Assembly: GCF_023375815.1 (NCBI RefSeq)
Contig: NZ_CP067412.1
Span: 310,001-374,000, forward strand
Origin: Pseudomonas sp. HS6
GTDB lineage: Bacteria > Pseudomonadota > Gammaproteobacteria > Pseudomonadales > Pseudomonadaceae
Direction of reading: 5' to 3'
DNA: 64,000 nt
Part shown: piece after piece, positions 44,867-56,757 of the stretch
Position numbering within the stretch: position 1 is the first letter of the stretch
Layout: each line of letters starts with the position of its first letter
Position numbers and translations under genes: made by a program
Notes under the pieces: generated by a model
What the model saw: only the letters and a program-made list of their open reading frames with translations
The model's database searches: none
What the model was told of the DNA's origin: nothing

Positions 44867-45508
44867 CTAAACCGGCGTGAGGCCTTCCAGCGCTTCATAA
44901 GCCTGCCGCACTGGGGCAAACGAACGCCGGTGAATCGGCGTTGGCCCGAGGCGCACCAGCGCTTCCAGATGAACGGGCGTCGGGTAGCCTTTATGACCAC
45001 CGATGCCGTAACCCGGGTAGATCAATTCGAACGCTGCCATCTCGCGGTCACGGCTGACTTTGGCCAGAATCGACGCGGCTGCGATGGCTGGAACCTTGCT
45101 ATCGCCCTTGACCACTGCTTCGGAACGCATCGGCAGTTTCGGGCAGCGGTTGCCATCGATCATCGCCAATTTCGGCTGAATGTGCAGCCCCGCCACCGCG
45201 CGCTGCATTGCCAGCATGGTGGCATGAAGGATATTCAGCTCGTCGATTTCTTCGACTTCAGCACGGGCGATGCACCAGCTCAGTGCCTTTTCGCAGATTT
45301 CGTCGTAGAGCTTTTCACGCTTGGCTTCGGTGAGTTTCTTCGAGTCGTTGAGACCGAGAATCGGCCGGTTCGGATCGAGGATCACCGCCGCCGTCACGAC
45401 CGCACCGCACAACGGGCCGCGACCGACTTCATCAACCCCGGCCACCAGTTCTTCGACCTCGGCGACCAGGGTGAAATCCAGGCCCATCTGCATGCTTGTC
45501 TTGCTCAT
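44867..45508 (-). CDS. rnhB: Ribonuclease HII
   Basis: 213 residues with the catalytic acidic motif [14 protein letters not shown]. It excises single ribonucleotides from DNA. The ATG overlaps the lpxB stop; an internal Met6 is an alternative start. Confidence 0.96.
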   Translation of the reverse strand: MSKTSMQMGLDFTLVAEVEELVAGVDEVGRGPLCGAVVTAAVILDPNRPILGLNDSKKLTEAKREKLYDEICEKALSWCIARAEVEEIDELNILHATMLAMQRAVAGLHIQPKLAMIDGNRCPKLPMRSEAVVKGDSKVPAIAAASILAKVSRDREMAAFELIYPGYGIGGHKGYPTPVHLEALVRLGPTPIHRRSFAPVRQAYEALEGLTPV

Positions 45509-46635
45509 CGTGTTTGACCGATCAGGTTCAGAACGGCTTCAGCCGCTTGATTGGAAGCGTCCAGTCGCAGGGTGCGATGGATTTCGTCGAAGCCGCGCGT
45601 CTGCTCTTCGCCACCGTCGATCAGCGGCGACAGGGTCTGGGCGAGTGCCTCAACCGTCGCATCATCCTGCAACAATTCCGGCACCAGCAGTCGCTGGGCC
45701 AGCAGGTTAGGCAGAGAGACGTACGGGCTCTTGACCATGCGTTTGAGAATCCAGAACGTCAGCGGTGCAAGACGGTAGGCCACCACCATCGGACGCTTGT
45801 ACAGCAGCGCCTCCAGGGTCGCCGTACCCGACGCAATCAGAACCGCGTTGCACGCCGCCAGCGCCAGATGGGATTTGCCGTCGAGCAGGGTCACCGGCAG
45901 GTCGCGCCCGGCCAGCAGCTCTTCAAGCTGGGCCCGACGCTCGGGGTTGGCGCACGGTATGACGAAGCGCAAACCCGGGCGCAAGGCGCGCAGGCGTTCG
46001 GCGGTATCGAGGAACAGCGCACCCAGACGACTGACTTCGCCGCCGCGACTGCCCGGCATCAAAGCCACCAGCGGACCGTCCGGCAGTCCCAGTTCGGCGC
46101 GCGCAGCGGTGCGATCGGCTTCCAGTGGGATGGTATCGGCCAACGTATGCCCGACGAACCGCACCGGTACGCCTTTCTCTTCGTAAAATCTCGCTTCGAA
46201 CGGCAGCAGCGTGAGCATCAGGTCGCAGCCTTCGCGGATTTTCAGCACCCGTTTCTGCCGCCAGGCCCATACCGAAGGGCTGACGTAGTGCACGGTCTTG
46301 ATCCCGGCCTGACGCAGCTTGAGTTCGATATTGAGGTTGAAATCCGGGGCGTCGATGCCGATGAACACGTCCGGCTTTTCAGCGATCAGCGTGGCGATCA
46401 GGTCCTTGCGGCGCTTGAGCAGTTCACGCAGTCGCCCGAGGACTTCCACGAGCCCCATGACCGACAGTCGCTCCATGGGGAAGTAGGAACTCAGGCCTTC
46501 GGCCTGCATCAACGGGCCGCCGACGCCGATGAACTCGACAGCGGGATGCTGTGCCTTGAGGGCACGCATCAGACCGGCGCCCAGAATGTCACCGGAAGCC
46601 TCACCCGCCACCAGCGCAATACGCAGATTGGCCAT
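45505..46635 (-). CDS. lpxB: Lipid-A-disaccharide synthase
   Basis: 376 residues, a GT-B glycosyltransferase with the N-terminal [18 protein letters not shown]. It joins UDP-diacylglucosamine and lipid X to make the lipid A disaccharide. It follows lpxA by two bases, in the standard lpxD-fabZ-lpxA-lpxB order. Confidence 0.97.
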   Translation of the reverse strand: MANLRIALVAGEASGDILGAGLMRALKAQHPAVEFIGVGGPLMQAEGLSSYFPMERLSVMGLVEVLGRLRELLKRRKDLIATLIAEKPDVFIGIDAPDFNLNIELKLRQAGIKTVHYVSPSVWAWRQKRVLKIREGCDLMLTLLPFEARFYEEKGVPVRFVGHTLADTIPLEADRTAARAELGLPDGPLVALMPGSRGGEVSRLGALFLDTAERLRALRPGLRFVIPCANPERRAQLEELLAGRDLPVTLLDGKSHLALAACNAVLIASGTATLEALLYKRPMVVAYRLAPLTFWILKRMVKSPYVSLPNLLAQRLLVPELLQDDATVEALAQTLSPLIDGGEEQTRGFDEIHRTLRLDASNQAAEAVLNLIGQTR

Positions 46636-46637
46636 GA

Positions 46638-47414
46638 TCAGCGGGTGATGCCGCGAGACGACGACTGAATGGAGTCACGGAATACCGCGACTTCCGGGAA
46701 CTGGGCGGCAGGCTCGGCCAGTTCGGCCAGCGCTTGCTCGACAGTCAGTCCCTGGCGATAAACGGTTTTGTAGGCGCGACGCAGGGCATGAATCGCGTCC
46801 TCGCTGAAACCGCGACGGCGCATGCCTTCGAAATTCATGCTGCGCGCTTCGGCCGGATTGCCAAACACCGTGACGAACGCCGGAACGTCCTTGCCGATGG
46901 CCGTGCCCATGCCGGAAAAGCTGTGGGCGCCGATGTGGCAATACTGGTGCACCAGAGTGAAGCCGGACAGGATCGCCCAGTCCTCGACATGCACATGTCC
47001 AGCCAACGCGGTGTTGTTGACCAGAATGCAGTGGTTGCCGATGACGCTGTCGTGACCGATGTGGGCGTAGGCCATGATCAGATTGTGATCACCCAGGGTG
47101 GTTTCCGAGCGATCCTGAACAGTGCCACGGTGAATCGTCACGCCTTCGCGGATAACGTTATGGTCACCGATCACCAGACGGGTTTCTTCACCCTTGTACT
47201 TGAGATCCGGCGTGTCTTCGCCTACCGAGGAAAACTGGTAGATGCGGTTGTGTTTGCCGATTCGGGTCGGACCTTTGAGGATCACGTGAGGCCCGATCAC
47301 TGTTCCCTCGCCGATTTCCACACCTGCGCCGATGATCGACCAAGGGCCGACCTCGACACCTTCAGCCAGTACGGCCGAAGGATCGATGATTGCGCGAGGG
47401 TCAATCAAACTCAT
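46638..47414 (-). CDS. lpxA: UDP-GlcNAc acyltransferase
   Basis: 258 residues forming a left-handed beta helix with hexapeptide repeats ([19 protein letters not shown]). It starts lipid A synthesis. The ATG overlaps the fabZ stop as ATGA. Confidence 0.97.
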   Translation of the reverse strand: MSLIDPRAIIDPSAVLAEGVEVGPWSIIGAGVEIGEGTVIGPHVILKGPTRIGKHNRIYQFSSVGEDTPDLKYKGEETRLVIGDHNVIREGVTIHRGTVQDRSETTLGDHNLIMAYAHIGHDSVIGNHCILVNNTALAGHVHVEDWAILSGFTLVHQYCHIGAHSFSGMGTAIGKDVPAFVTVFGNPAEARSMNFEGMRRRGFSEDAIHALRRAYKTVYRQGLTVEQALAELAEPAAQFPEVAVFRDSIQSSSRGITR

Positions 47415-47851
47415 ACTTTTTGTTCCGCGCAGATGATCTCGGCGGAGCAGACCGGCTTGCCATCAACCGACGCCTGGCATTCAAACTTCCAGATCTTGCG
47501 CTTGCAGCTAATGAACGTGGCCTCAAGAATCAGCTGATCGCCAGGCTTGACCGGTTGACGGAAACGCAGTTTGTCGGAACCGACAAAGTAGTAAAGCGTG
47601 CCATCAGCGGGCTTCACGTCGAGCATCTTGAAACCGAGAATCCCGGCTGCCTGAGCCATCGCTTCGATGATCAGGACGCCCGGCATGATCGGATGCGCAG
47701 GGAAATGACCATTGAAGAACGGCTCGTTGATGCTGACATTCTTGTAGGCGCGAATGCGCTTGCCTTCAGTATCCAGTTCCACCACCCGGTCCACCAGCAG
47801 GAACGGGTAACGGTGAGGCAGGTATTCGCGAATCTCGTTGATGTCCATCAT
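47411..47851 (-). CDS. fabZ: 3-hydroxyacyl-ACP dehydratase FabZ
   Basis: 146 residues with catalytic His49 in [11 protein letters not shown] and Glu63. It dehydrates 3-hydroxyacyl-ACP in fatty acid synthesis and competes with LpxA for the same substrate, so its place in this operon is functional. Confidence 0.97.
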   Translation of the reverse strand: MMDINEIREYLPHRYPFLLVDRVVELDTEGKRIRAYKNVSINEPFFNGHFPAHPIMPGVLIIEAMAQAAGILGFKMLDVKPADGTLYYFVGSDKLRFRQPVKPGDQLILEATFISCKRKIWKFECQASVDGKPVCSAEIICAEQKV

Positions 47852-47957
47852 TTCGGGGGGAAGCCTATGTAAAGATTGGGAGCGCGACTGACGCGCACTC
47901 CTCTAGCAAATCAAGGAGGCAGTCCAGAGGCTGTGCACACTTGATATGGAAATGGTA

Positions 47958-49013
47958 TCAGCCTTCAGATGAAGCATTACCGCCAGGGGTCACTTCCCCT
48001 GCCCGCTTTTCCAGCTGTTTCAACCGTCGCGCGAGGTCATCGAGCTGACGGATGCGTGCCGCGCTTTTGCGCCATTCGGCAGCTGGCTGCATGGCTGTAC
48101 CGGAAGAGTAGGCCCCCGGCTCGGTAATCGAGTGGGTCACCATGGTCATTCCAGTCAGGAAAACGTTGTCGCAAATATCGATGTGCCCTACCAGGCCCAC
48201 ACCGCCGGCAAGCATGCAGTGCTTGCCGATTTTAGTGCTGCCGGAGATCCCCACGCACGCCGCCATCGCAGTGTGATCACCGACCTGAACGTTGTGGGCG
48301 ATCTGAATCTGGTTATCGAGCTTAACGCCGTTGCCGATTACGGTATCGGCCAACGCACCGCGGTCGATGGCGGTGTTCACGCCAATCTCCACATCGTCGC
48401 CGATGGTCACGCCACCGATCTGGGCGATTTTCTGCCAGATGCCTTTCTCGTTGGCAAAGCCGAAGCCTTCACCGCCAAGCACTGCACCGGACTGGATCAC
48501 CACCCGCTTGCCGATGCGCACATCGTGATACAGCGTCACCCGCGGAGCCAGCCAGCCGCCCTCGCCGATTTCGCTGCGGGCACCGACAACGCAGTGCGCG
48601 CCGAGCGTCACGCCTGCACCGATCCGGGCGCCGGACTCGATCACCACAAAGGGACCGATACTGGCAGTCGGATCGACCACGGCGTCGGGAGCGATCACCG
48701 CAGTCGAATGGATACCGGCTGCTGATTTCGGCTTCGGATCGAACAGGTGGGAAATGCGTGCGTAAGCCAGATAAGGATCCGGCACCACCAGCGCATTACC
48801 GGTATAACCTTCGGCATCGGCTGCCTTGAGCAGCAATGCTGCCGCTTGCGAGCCAGCCAGGTATTTGCGGTATTGGGGGTTTGCCAGAAAGCTCAACTGA
48901 GCTGGGCCAGCCTCCTGCAAAGTGGCTAGCCCAGTAATTTGCTTCTCGGGATCGCCACTCAGGGTGGCACCGAGGAACTCGGCCAACTGGCCGAGTTTGA
49001 TAGTCACGGTCAT
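47958..49013 (-). CDS. lpxD: UDP-3-O-(3-hydroxyacyl)glucosamine N-acyltransferase
   Basis: 351 residues: an N-terminal domain ([15 protein letters not shown]) and a long left-handed beta helix with catalytic His within the [16 protein letters not shown] region. It adds the second acyl chain of lipid A. It follows skp by three bases. Confidence 0.97.
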   Translation of the reverse strand: MTVTIKLGQLAEFLGATLSGDPEKQITGLATLQEAGPAQLSFLANPQYRKYLAGSQAAALLLKAADAEGYTGNALVVPDPYLAYARISHLFDPKPKSAAGIHSTAVIAPDAVVDPTASIGPFVVIESGARIGAGVTLGAHCVVGARSEIGEGGWLAPRVTLYHDVRIGKRVVIQSGAVLGGEGFGFANEKGIWQKIAQIGGVTIGDDVEIGVNTAIDRGALADTVIGNGVKLDNQIQIAHNVQVGDHTAMAACVGISGSTKIGKHCMLAGGVGLVGHIDICDNVFLTGMTMVTHSITEPGAYSSGTAMQPAAEWRKSAARIRQLDDLARRLKQLEKRAGEVTPGGNASSEG

Positions 49014-49016
49014 GGG

Positions 49017-49520
49017 TTACTTCAGCTGATTCATGCGCTCGATAACCTGGCGCGTGATGTCGTACTGAGGTTTGACATCAATCACTGCGCCACGCTCGAA
49101 CACGAGGTCAAAAGCACCTTTCTTGATGACTTCTTCCACTGCGCTATCCAGTTTCGGCTTGAGCTGCTTAAGCATTTCACGGTCAGCGACGGCTTTGGCT
49201 TCGTTCAGTTCCTTGGACTGGAACTGGAAGTCACGGGCCTTTTGCTTGAATTCCAACTCAAGACGCTCACGCTCGCCCTGCTGCATCTTGTCGCCGCCCG
49301 CCATCAGACGATCCTGGATACCCTTGGCGCTGCTTTCCAGCGTTTTGAGCTTGGTCAGTTGAGGACCGAACTTCTTCTCGGCATCCACAGCGTATTTCTT
49401 GGCTGCGTCGGATTCCAGCAGTGCCATCTGATAGTTCAGAACAGCGATTTTCATGTCGGCGAACGCCGGGCCTGCCACCAGTACGGAGGCCAGGAGAACC
49501 AATTGAGTCAACTTACGCAC
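49017..49520 (-). CDS. skp: Periplasmic chaperone Skp/OmpH
   Basis: 167 residues with a signal peptide ending PAFA and a long coiled-coil (KLKTLESSAKGIQDRLM). Skp trimers hold unfolded outer-membrane proteins on their way to BamA, encoded just upstream. Confidence 0.95.
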   Translation of the reverse strand: MRKLTQLVLLASVLVAGPAFADMKIAVLNYQMALLESDAAKKYAVDAEKKFGPQLTKLKTLESSAKGIQDRLMAGGDKMQQGERERLELEFKQKARDFQFQSKELNEAKAVADREMLKQLKPKLDSAVEEVIKKGAFDLVFERGAVIDVKPQYDITRQVIERMNQLK

Positions 49521-49565
49521 GATGCACTCCTACAAAATCCATTGTCGTTATCTTGGGTCAGACGC

Positions 49566-51956
49566 TTAGAACGTCTGGCCGAGGGAGAATTGGAACACTT
49601 GAGTTTCAGCGTTATCCGGTTTCTTGATCGGTGTGGCCAACGCGAAGCTCAAAGGTCCCAGTGCGGTAACCCAGGTCACGCCAACACCGACGGAACTGGC
49701 CATGTTGCTGAGGCTGACGTCGTTGCACTGCGTTTTGGACTTGGTGATACCGTCGGTATTAAGGGTCTGCTGGCACTTGGAGTCGAAAACGTTACCCACA
49801 TCCCAGAACACGGAAGTACGCAGCGAACGCTGATCCTTCACGAACGGCAGCGGAAACAGGACTTCCACACCACCCTGGATCAGGACGTTACCACCGAACG
49901 GCAGTGGATCCTGGTCCGGATCGTTGATTGTACCGACGTTGCCTGTATTACCTTGACCACGGCTAGGTGTACTGCGCGGACCCAGAGTACTGTCCTTGAA
50001 GCCACGTACCGAGTTGAAACCACCAGCATAGTAGTTTTCATAGAACGGCAAGCCATCAGTCGAACCATAACCGTCGCCATAACCCAGTTCGGTGTGCAGG
50101 CGCAGGGTGTAGTTCTCGGTGATCGGCTGGAACAGCTGACCACGGTAGTCAAGCTTGTAGAACGACAGGTCGCTGCCTGGAATGGTGGTTTCCAGAGTCA
50201 GGCTCTGGGAACGGCCACGGGTCGGCAGTACGCCTTTGTTCAGGGTCGACTCGGACCAGCCGGCCGAAGCCTTGAAGTTCAGGTACTGATCGCCTTCACG
50301 ATTCACGAAGTCGAAGATTTCGTCGACGGTGTACTGACCGGTCTTGATCTTGTCCTGTTGAGCGGACAGACCGAAGGTCAGACGCGAGGTCTCGCTGATC
50401 GGGTAGCCAACGTTCACACCGGCACCCAGGCTGTCCACCGCATAGCTTGCTACGTCGACGTCGAGGTCTTTGTAGTCGGTCGTGCGATAGAACGCGTTGT
50501 AACCCAGGCTCACGCCATCGGCGGTCCAGTAGGGGTCAACGTAGCCGAAGTTGTAGCGGCTCTGATATTCGCTTCGGGTCAGGCCGACGCTGACGCGGTT
50601 ACCAGTACCGAGGAAGTTGTTCTGGGTAATCGAACCACCGAGAATCAGACCGGCGCTCTGGGCGAAACCGACGCTGGCGGTGATCGAGCCGGAAGCCTGC
50701 TCTTCAACTGCATAGTTAACGTCAACCTGATCGTCGACACCCGGTACGGCCGGAGTTTCAACGTTGACCTCTTTGAAGAAGCCCAGACGCTCCAGACGGG
50801 TCTTGGACTGGTCGATCAGGTAGGTCGAAGCCCAGCCACCTTCCATCTGACGCATTTCACGACGCAGCACTTCGTCTTCGGACTTGGTGTTGCCACGGAA
50901 GTTGATGCGGTTGACGTAGGCACGCTTGCCCGGATCGACAGCGAACAGGATGTCCACGGTGTGGTCGTCATCGTGCGGCTGTGGAACACCGTTGACGTTG
51001 GCGAAGGTGTAGCCCTCGTTACCCAGACGACGAGTGATCAGTTCCGAGGTGGTGGTCATCAGCTTGCGCGAGAACACCTGACCTTTTTGCACCAGCAGCA
51101 GCGACTTGACCTGGTCCTCAGGGACTTTCAGGTCACCGCTGAGCTTGACGTCACGAACGGTGTACTTTTCGCCTTCGGTCACGTTGACGGTGATGTAGAC
51201 GTGTTTCTTGTCCGGGGTGATGGACACCTGTGTCGAAGCGATATCCATATTGATATAGCCGCGATCCAGGTAGTAAGAACGCAGACGCTCCAGGTCACCG
51301 GAAAGCTTTTCACGGGCGTACTTGTCGTCGTTTTTGAAGAACGACAGCCAGTTGGTGGTTTTCAGTTCGAACAGGTCGGTCAGGTCTTCTTCAGGGAAAA
51401 CCGTGTTGCCCACCACGTTGATGTGCTGAATGGCAGCGACGGTGCCTTCGTTGATCTTCACTTTCAGGCCGACGCGGTTACGCGGCTGCGATACCACTTC
51501 GGTATCAACGGTGGCCGAGTAACGGCCTTGCGCCACGTACTGACGTTGCAGCTCGTTACGCACGCCTTCGAGGGTCGCGCGCTGGAAGATCTCGCCTTCG
51601 GACAGACCGGATTGCTTGAGGCCCTTCATCAGGTCTTCGGTGGAGATCGCCTTGTTGCCTTCGATCTCGATGCTGGCGACCGATGGACGTTCGACGACAG
51701 TGATCACCAGAACGTTGCCTTCGCGGCCCAGCTGGATATCTTGAAAGAAACCGGTTTTGAACAACGCACGAGTGGATTCCACCAGGCGACGATCATCCGC
51801 CTGCTCGCCGACGTTCAACGGCAAGGCACCAAAGACGCTACCCGCGGAGACCCGCTGGAGGCCATTGACGCGAATATCAGAGATAGTGAAGGACTCGGCG
51901 TGAACTTCGGCGATCATCAATACGGTGAGAACCGCAGTTAGCAGCAGACGTTTCAT
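49566..51956 (-). CDS. bamA: Outer membrane protein assembly factor BamA
   Basis: 796 residues from the ATG at 51,956 (MKRLLLTAVLTVLM signal peptide). Five POTRA domains occupy about residues 20-420, followed by a 16-strand barrel with the C-terminal motif ending QFSLGQTF. BamA inserts outer-membrane proteins. It is 75 bp from rseP with a hairpin between. Confidence 0.98.
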   Translation of the reverse strand: MKRLLLTAVLTVLMIAEVHAESFTISDIRVNGLQRVSAGSVFGALPLNVGEQADDRRLVESTRALFKTGFFQDIQLGREGNVLVITVVERPSVASIEIEGNKAISTEDLMKGLKQSGLSEGEIFQRATLEGVRNELQRQYVAQGRYSATVDTEVVSQPRNRVGLKVKINEGTVAAIQHINVVGNTVFPEEDLTDLFELKTTNWLSFFKNDDKYAREKLSGDLERLRSYYLDRGYINMDIASTQVSITPDKKHVYITVNVTEGEKYTVRDVKLSGDLKVPEDQVKSLLLVQKGQVFSRKLMTTTSELITRRLGNEGYTFANVNGVPQPHDDDHTVDILFAVDPGKRAYVNRINFRGNTKSEDEVLRREMRQMEGGWASTYLIDQSKTRLERLGFFKEVNVETPAVPGVDDQVDVNYAVEEQASGSITASVGFAQSAGLILGGSITQNNFLGTGNRVSVGLTRSEYQSRYNFGYVDPYWTADGVSLGYNAFYRTTDYKDLDVDVASYAVDSLGAGVNVGYPISETSRLTFGLSAQQDKIKTGQYTVDEIFDFVNREGDQYLNFKASAGWSESTLNKGVLPTRGRSQSLTLETTIPGSDLSFYKLDYRGQLFQPITENYTLRLHTELGYGDGYGSTDGLPFYENYYAGGFNSVRGFKDSTLGPRSTPSRGQGNTGNVGTINDPDQDPLPFGGNVLIQGGVEVLFPLPFVKDQRSLRTSVFWDVGNVFDSKCQQTLNTDGITKSKTQCNDVSLSNMASSVGVGVTWVTALGPLSFALATPIKKPDNAETQVFQFSLGQTF

Positions 51957-51991
51957 GAAGTCCTTTCTTATTCCAACTGGCAATAAACAAA

Positions 51992-52010
51992 CTGCCGCAA
52001 AATGCGGCAG
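51992..52010 (-). terminator. Hairpin between rseP and bamA
   Basis: CTGCCGCA and TGCGGCAG around AAA, followed on the minus strand by TTTGTTT. It may reduce read-through from rseP into bamA. Confidence 0.7.
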
Positions 52011-52030
52011 ATTCGCAATTCAGCGAAGCG

Positions 52031-53383
52031 TTACAGTCGACCCAGATCGTTGACCAGAGCAAGCAACATCACCCCGACCACCAAACTGATACCGATCTGT
52101 ATCCCCCAACCTTGCACCCGATCCGACAAGGGACGACCACGCGCCCACTCGATCAGATAAAACAACAAATGCCCCCCATCCAGTACAGGAATGGGCAGCA
52201 AATTCAGAACTCCCAGGCTAATACTCAGATAAGCAAGGAAATTCAGGAAATCAGCAACGCCCGACTGGGCAGAAGCGCCCGCCACTTTAGCAATGGTTAT
52301 CGGTCCACTCAAGTTTTTTACCGAGAGCTCGCCGAACAGCATTTTCTTCAGTGAATCCAGCGTCAGGACGCTCATGGTCCAGGTACGACGGGCGCCCTCG
52401 CCAATCGCGGCCAAAGGACCGTAGCTGACCTCGCGGATCATCTCCGGTGGCCAGTCGACGGCTTTCGCTCCTGCGCCCAGATAGCCGCTTGGCGACTTGC
52501 TGTCGCTGCGTGCCGCCAGCGTCACCGGAACGTCGATTTGAGCACCGTCACGCTCGACGTGCAGCATGATTTTGGTATCAGGACGCGTACGAACCGTATC
52601 TATCACCTGCTGCCAGTCATCCAGTACCTTTCCATCAAGGGACAGAAGGCGATCACCGGCTTTCAGCCCAGCAGCCTGAGCGGGGCCTTTCGGATCAAGC
52701 TCGGCAAGAATCGGCGGCATTGCCGGGCGCCACGGACGGATACCCAGGGAGCGAATCGTATCCGGCTCGTCAGCCCCCTTCAGCCAGTGATCCAGCGCAA
52801 GTTCACGTGGCGAATCGGCCGTGGAGCCCTGCTCGCGCACCAGCACCTGCAGTGAACCGCTTTCCCCGAGACGACGCACCAACTGCAGATTGACCGCCGC
52901 CCAGCCGGAAGTCGGCTCGCCGTCGATGGCAATGATTTCCTGGCCCGCACTCAAACCGGCCTTTGCCGCGAGACTGCCGGACTCGACCGCACCGATGACC
53001 GGACGCACCTGTTCGCTGCCCAGCATGGCCAGCACCCAGAAGAACACCATGGCCAGCAGGAAGTTGGCGACCGGGCCGGCGGCAACGATGGCAATACGCT
53101 GACGAACAGACTTGCGATTGAAAGATTGATGAAGCTGATCAGCGGGCACTTCGCCTTCACGCTCATCGAGCATCTTGACGTAGCCGCCGAGCGGAATGGC
53201 CGCGACAACAAACTCGGTCCCTTGCTTGTCGTGCCAGCGCAGCAACGGCATGCCGAAGCCTACGGAAAAGCGCAGAACCTTGACGCCACAGCGACGCGCG
53301 ACCCAGAAGTGGCCGAATTCGTGAAAGGTGACCAGCACACCCAAAGCGATCAGGGTGCCGGCAATCATATAGAGCGCGCTCAT
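52031..53383 (-). CDS. rseP: Site-2 metalloprotease RseP
   Basis: 450 residues with zinc motif HEFGH (21-25) in the first membrane segment, two PDZ domains in the middle, and the second metal site VLDGGH near the C terminus. It cleaves anti-sigma MucA to release AlgU/RpoE when the envelope is stressed, and clears signal peptides. Its place next to bamA links sensing to outer-membrane assembly. Confidence 0.97.
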   Translation of the reverse strand: MSALYMIAGTLIALGVLVTFHEFGHFWVARRCGVKVLRFSVGFGMPLLRWHDKQGTEFVVAAIPLGGYVKMLDEREGEVPADQLHQSFNRKSVRQRIAIVAAGPVANFLLAMVFFWVLAMLGSEQVRPVIGAVESGSLAAKAGLSAGQEIIAIDGEPTSGWAAVNLQLVRRLGESGSLQVLVREQGSTADSPRELALDHWLKGADEPDTIRSLGIRPWRPAMPPILAELDPKGPAQAAGLKAGDRLLSLDGKVLDDWQQVIDTVRTRPDTKIMLHVERDGAQIDVPVTLAARSDSKSPSGYLGAGAKAVDWPPEMIREVSYGPLAAIGEGARRTWTMSVLTLDSLKKMLFGELSVKNLSGPITIAKVAGASAQSGVADFLNFLAYLSISLGVLNLLPIPVLDGGHLLFYLIEWARGRPLSDRVQGWGIQIGISLVVGVMLLALVNDLGRL

Positions 53384-53436
53384 CTACTTTCTCCGCAATC
53401 CTGTTCTATGCCGCGTGAAGCCATGTACCGCAGAGT

Positions 53437-54627
53437 CTATCGACCGTGACGGGTCAACCATTGCCCGGCCAGAGCGCGTGCCGCCGCATCCGCCGTGAAC
53501 ACCGCATCGAGATCATTCAGAGCAACTATCGGCTCGAGATTCAACACTTCCTCGATGATACTCGCGATTTCCAGGTAGCGAACCCGCCCGTCGAGAAACG
53601 CTGCTACCGCCACTTCATTCGCGGCGTTGAGCATGGCCGGCGCACTGTTGCCCGCCTCGGCCGCCTGACGTGCAAGTCGCAGGCAGGGAAACCGCTTTTC
53701 ATCAGGCGCTTCGAAGTCCAGGCGCGCGATGGCAAACAGGTCGAGTGGCGCCACGCCGGAATCGATGCGCTCAGGCCAGGCCAACGCATTGGCGATGGGC
53801 GTGCGCATGTCGGGATTACCCAACTGCGCCAGCACCGAGCCGTCCACGTAATCAACCAGAGAATGAATCACGCTCTGCGGATGAATCACCACTTCAACTT
53901 GCGACGGCCTGGCATCGAACAACCAGCAGGCCTCGATCAGCTCGAGCCCCTTGTTCATCATGCTGGCCGAATCCACGGAAATCTTGCGGCCCATGGACCA
54001 GTTCGGATGAGCGCAGGCCTGGTCGGGTGAAACATGCGCCAGTTCGGCCATCGGCGTCTGCCGGAAAGGACCGCCGGAGGCTGTCAGCAAAATCCGACGT
54101 ACGCCGACAGTACTCAAACCCCGGGCAAAATCCTGCGGCATGCACTGGAAAATCGCATTGTGCTCACTGTCGATTGGCAGCAGGACCGAACCGCTCTTGC
54201 GCACAGCGTCCATGAACAAGGCGCCGGACATCACCAGCGCCTCCTTGTTGGCCAGGAGGATCTTCTTGCCCGCCTCGACCGCCGCAAGGGTCGGGCGCAG
54301 ACCGGCGGCGCCGACGATGGCCGCCATCACGGCATCCACCTCAGGGGCAGCCGCGACCTGACACAGGCCCTCCTCCCCCACCAGCACCCGAGTCGACAGA
54401 CCCGCGGCACGCAAGTCGTCCTGCAAACCACGAGCAGCAGCAACTTCCGGCACCACAGCAAACTGAGGCACATGGCGCACACACAAGGAAAGCAACTCGC
54501 TCAGACGCGTAAAGCCGCTGAGTGCGAAAACCTGATAACGCTCAGGGTGACGAGCGATAACATCCAGAGTGCTCAGACCGATCGAACCGGTAGCCCCCAG
54601 AACGGTAATCTGCTGCGGGCGGCTCAC
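53437..54627 (-). CDS. dxr: 1-deoxy-D-xylulose 5-phosphate reductoisomerase
   Basis: 396 residues from the GTG at 54,627, which overlaps the cdsA stop as GTGA; another GTG at 54,642 is possible. NADPH site [14 protein letters not shown] and metal-binding SEH and E motifs (DSEHNA). It commits to the MEP pathway. Confidence 0.96.
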   Translation of the reverse strand: MSRPQQITVLGATGSIGLSTLDVIARHPERYQVFALSGFTRLSELLSLCVRHVPQFAVVPEVAAARGLQDDLRAAGLSTRVLVGEEGLCQVAAAPEVDAVMAAIVGAAGLRPTLAAVEAGKKILLANKEALVMSGALFMDAVRKSGSVLLPIDSEHNAIFQCMPQDFARGLSTVGVRRILLTASGGPFRQTPMAELAHVSPDQACAHPNWSMGRKISVDSASMMNKGLELIEACWLFDARPSQVEVVIHPQSVIHSLVDYVDGSVLAQLGNPDMRTPIANALAWPERIDSGVAPLDLFAIARLDFEAPDEKRFPCLRLARQAAEAGNSAPAMLNAANEVAVAAFLDGRVRYLEIASIIEEVLNLEPIVALNDLDAVFTADAAARALAGQWLTRHGR

Positions 54628-55430
54628 GGTGCAGCCATCCACAGCAACACCGCAAATACCGGAATTGCCGCTGTCAGGCTGTCAATACGATCCAGTACAC
54701 CACCGTGACCTGGCAGTAGATTACTGCTGTCCTTGATGCCGGACTGACGCTTGAACATGCTTTCCGTCAGATCACCCACCACCGAGATAAACACGATCAA
54801 TGCAGCGCCGATCAGCCCCTTGAACAGTTGCGCCACGGTCCAGTCACGAAACAGGGCGACCAGCGTGGTGATGACGAGACTCAGCGCCAGACCGCCATAC
54901 ACGCCTTCCCAGCTCTTGCCTGGGCTCACTTGCGGAGCCAGCTTGCGCTTGCCGAAAGCACGTCCGGAGAAATAGGCACCGATATCGGCACCCCACACCA
55001 GCACCATCACCGCCATGATCATCCAGTTGCCCAGCGGGTATTGCTTGATCTGGATCAGCCCTTGCCAGGCCGGCAGTAGAATCAGCAAACCAATCACCAA
55101 TTTGCTGGCGGCGCTGGCCCAGCGCTCACTGGAGCGCGGATAGGTCAGCACCAGCCAGGTCGCCACCGCCCACCAGATCACCGAGGCACCGAGTACCCAA
55201 GGCGCCAGCCCAGGCAGGATGTACATGACGAACAACATCAGCGCGACCACTGCCGCAAAACCGACGCGGAACGATTGCGCGGTAAAGCCGGCCAGGCGCG
55301 CCCATTCCCAGGCACCCAGACTCACGACCAGCCCGATGAACAGCGCAAAACCGGAACCTTCGAGCAGGAAAAATCCGCCCAGGGCGATCGGCAGCAGGAT
55401 CAGTGCAGTGATGATTCGTTGTTTAAGCAT
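54624..55430 (-). CDS. cdsA: Phosphatidate cytidylyltransferase
   Basis: 268 residues, polytopic membrane enzyme with C-terminal signature [12 protein letters not shown]. It makes CDP-diacylglycerol for all phospholipids. Overlaps uppS (TAATG) and dxr. Confidence 0.97.
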   Translation of the reverse strand: MLKQRIITALILLPIALGGFFLLEGSGFALFIGLVVSLGAWEWARLAGFTAQSFRVGFAAVVALMLFVMYILPGLAPWVLGASVIWWAVATWLVLTYPRSSERWASAASKLVIGLLILLPAWQGLIQIKQYPLGNWMIMAVMVLVWGADIGAYFSGRAFGKRKLAPQVSPGKSWEGVYGGLALSLVITTLVALFRDWTVAQLFKGLIGAALIVFISVVGDLTESMFKRQSGIKDSSNLLPGHGGVLDRIDSLTAAIPVFAVLLWMAAP

Positions 55431-56185
55431 TAAACCCGGGCTCCAGCTTCGATCTGCTCGCTCGTTTTACCGAAACGACGCTGACGCGAAGCGAAATCGG
55501 CCAGCGCAATACGCATGGCATCGTGTTTGAAGTCCGGCCAGAACAGGTCGGAGAAGTACAACTCGGCATAGGCCAGTTGCCACAGCAGGAAGTTACTGAT
55601 GCGGTGCTCACCGCCAGTGCGGATGCACAGATCCGGCAATGGCAGGTCACCGGTCGCCAGACAGGTTTGCAGCAGATCCGGCGTGATGTCTTCCGGACGC
55701 AGATGTCCGGCCTGAACCTCACGAGCCAGACGCTGCGCCGCTTGCGCGATATCCCACTGACCGCCGTAGTTGGCGGCGATCTGCAGGACAAAGCGATTCG
55801 CGCCCGCGGTCATGGCCTCGGCTTCGCGCATGGCAGCTTGAAGCTCAGGATGAAAACGCGAGCGGTCGCCAATGATGCGCAGACTGATGTTGTTGTCGTT
55901 GAGGCGTTTAGCCTCACGACGCAGTGCCTTGAAGAACAGGTCCATCAAGGCACTGACCTCATCGGCCGGGCGCTGCCAGTTCTCACTGGAAAAGGCGAAC
56001 AGGGTCAGCACCTCGACCCCAGCCTCGGCACACACCTCGATCACCGCCCGAACAGCGTCCACGCCCGCTTTATGCCCGGCGACACCCGGCATAAAGCGTT
56101 TTTTCGCCCAGCGATTGTTGCCATCCATGATGATCGCGACATGGCGCGGCACCGCGGACGGCGCAGTCTGCTTGGTCTTATCCAT
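55430..56185 (-). CDS. uppS: Undecaprenyl diphosphate synthase
   Basis: 251 residues. Catalytic Asp21 in HVAIIMDGNNRWAKKR. It makes the lipid carrier for peptidoglycan and O-antigen from IPP. Confidence 0.97.
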   Translation of the reverse strand: MDKTKQTAPSAVPRHVAIIMDGNNRWAKKRFMPGVAGHKAGVDAVRAVIEVCAEAGVEVLTLFAFSSENWQRPADEVSALMDLFFKALRREAKRLNDNNISLRIIGDRSRFHPELQAAMREAEAMTAGANRFVLQIAANYGGQWDIAQAAQRLAREVQAGHLRPEDITPDLLQTCLATGDLPLPDLCIRTGGEHRISNFLLWQLAYAELYFSDLFWPDFKHDAMRIALADFASRQRRFGKTSEQIEAGARV

Positions 56186-56199
56186 TTAAAGCTCGACCC

Positions 56200-56757
56200 T
56201 TATACGGCCATCAGGTCTTTTTCTTTCTCTGCCAGCTTCGCGTCGATTTCAGCCACGAACTTCTTGGTCAGGTCGTCGATTTCGCCAGTGGCACGACGCT
56301 CTTCGTCTTCACTGATTTCTTTCTCTTTAACCAGATCCTTCAGCGAGCTGTTGGCATCGCGACGGATATTGCGCACGGCAACACGAGCATCTTCAGCCAC
56401 GTCACGCGCCTGCTTGGTGAAACCTCGACGGGTTTCTTCAGTCAGGGCCGGCATGCTGATCAGCAGCAGTTCACCGAGGTTGGTTGGGTTCAGGTTCAGA
56501 CCCGCACTACCAATCGCCTTGTCGACAGCACCGAGCATGTTGCGCTCGAACGCAACCACTTGCAGGGTACGGGCGTCCTTGACGGTGATGTTGGCCACTT
56601 GCTTGATCGGGGTATCGGAACCGTAGTACGGAACCATTACGCCTTCCAGAATGCTTGGGTGAGCTTGACCGGTACGAATGCGGCCGAAGTTGTGAGCCAG
56701 AGACTCGACGGACTTCGTCATGCGCTCTTTAGCGTCTTTCTTGATTTCGTTGATCAT
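56200..56757 (-). CDS. frr: Ribosome recycling factor
   Basis: 185 residues, standard length, with the three-helix bundle and terminal [14 protein letters not shown]. It separates the ribosome from mRNA with EF-G after termination. Overlaps pyrH as ATGA. Confidence 0.97.
   Translation of the reverse strand: MINEIKKDAKERMTKSVESLAHNFGRIRTGQAHPSILEGVMVPYYGSDTPIKQVANITVKDARTLQVVAFERNMLGAVDKAIGSAGLNLNPTNLGELLLISMPALTEETRRGFTKQARDVAEDARVAVRNIRRDANSSLKDLVKEKEISEDEERRATGEIDDLTKKFVAEIDAKLAEKEKDLMAV

Noticed and set aside
48939..51941. 1,000-codon open frame on the plus strand
   Set aside because: It lies exactly antisense to bamA and skp, whose products are certain; the amino acid composition is that of a shadow frame.
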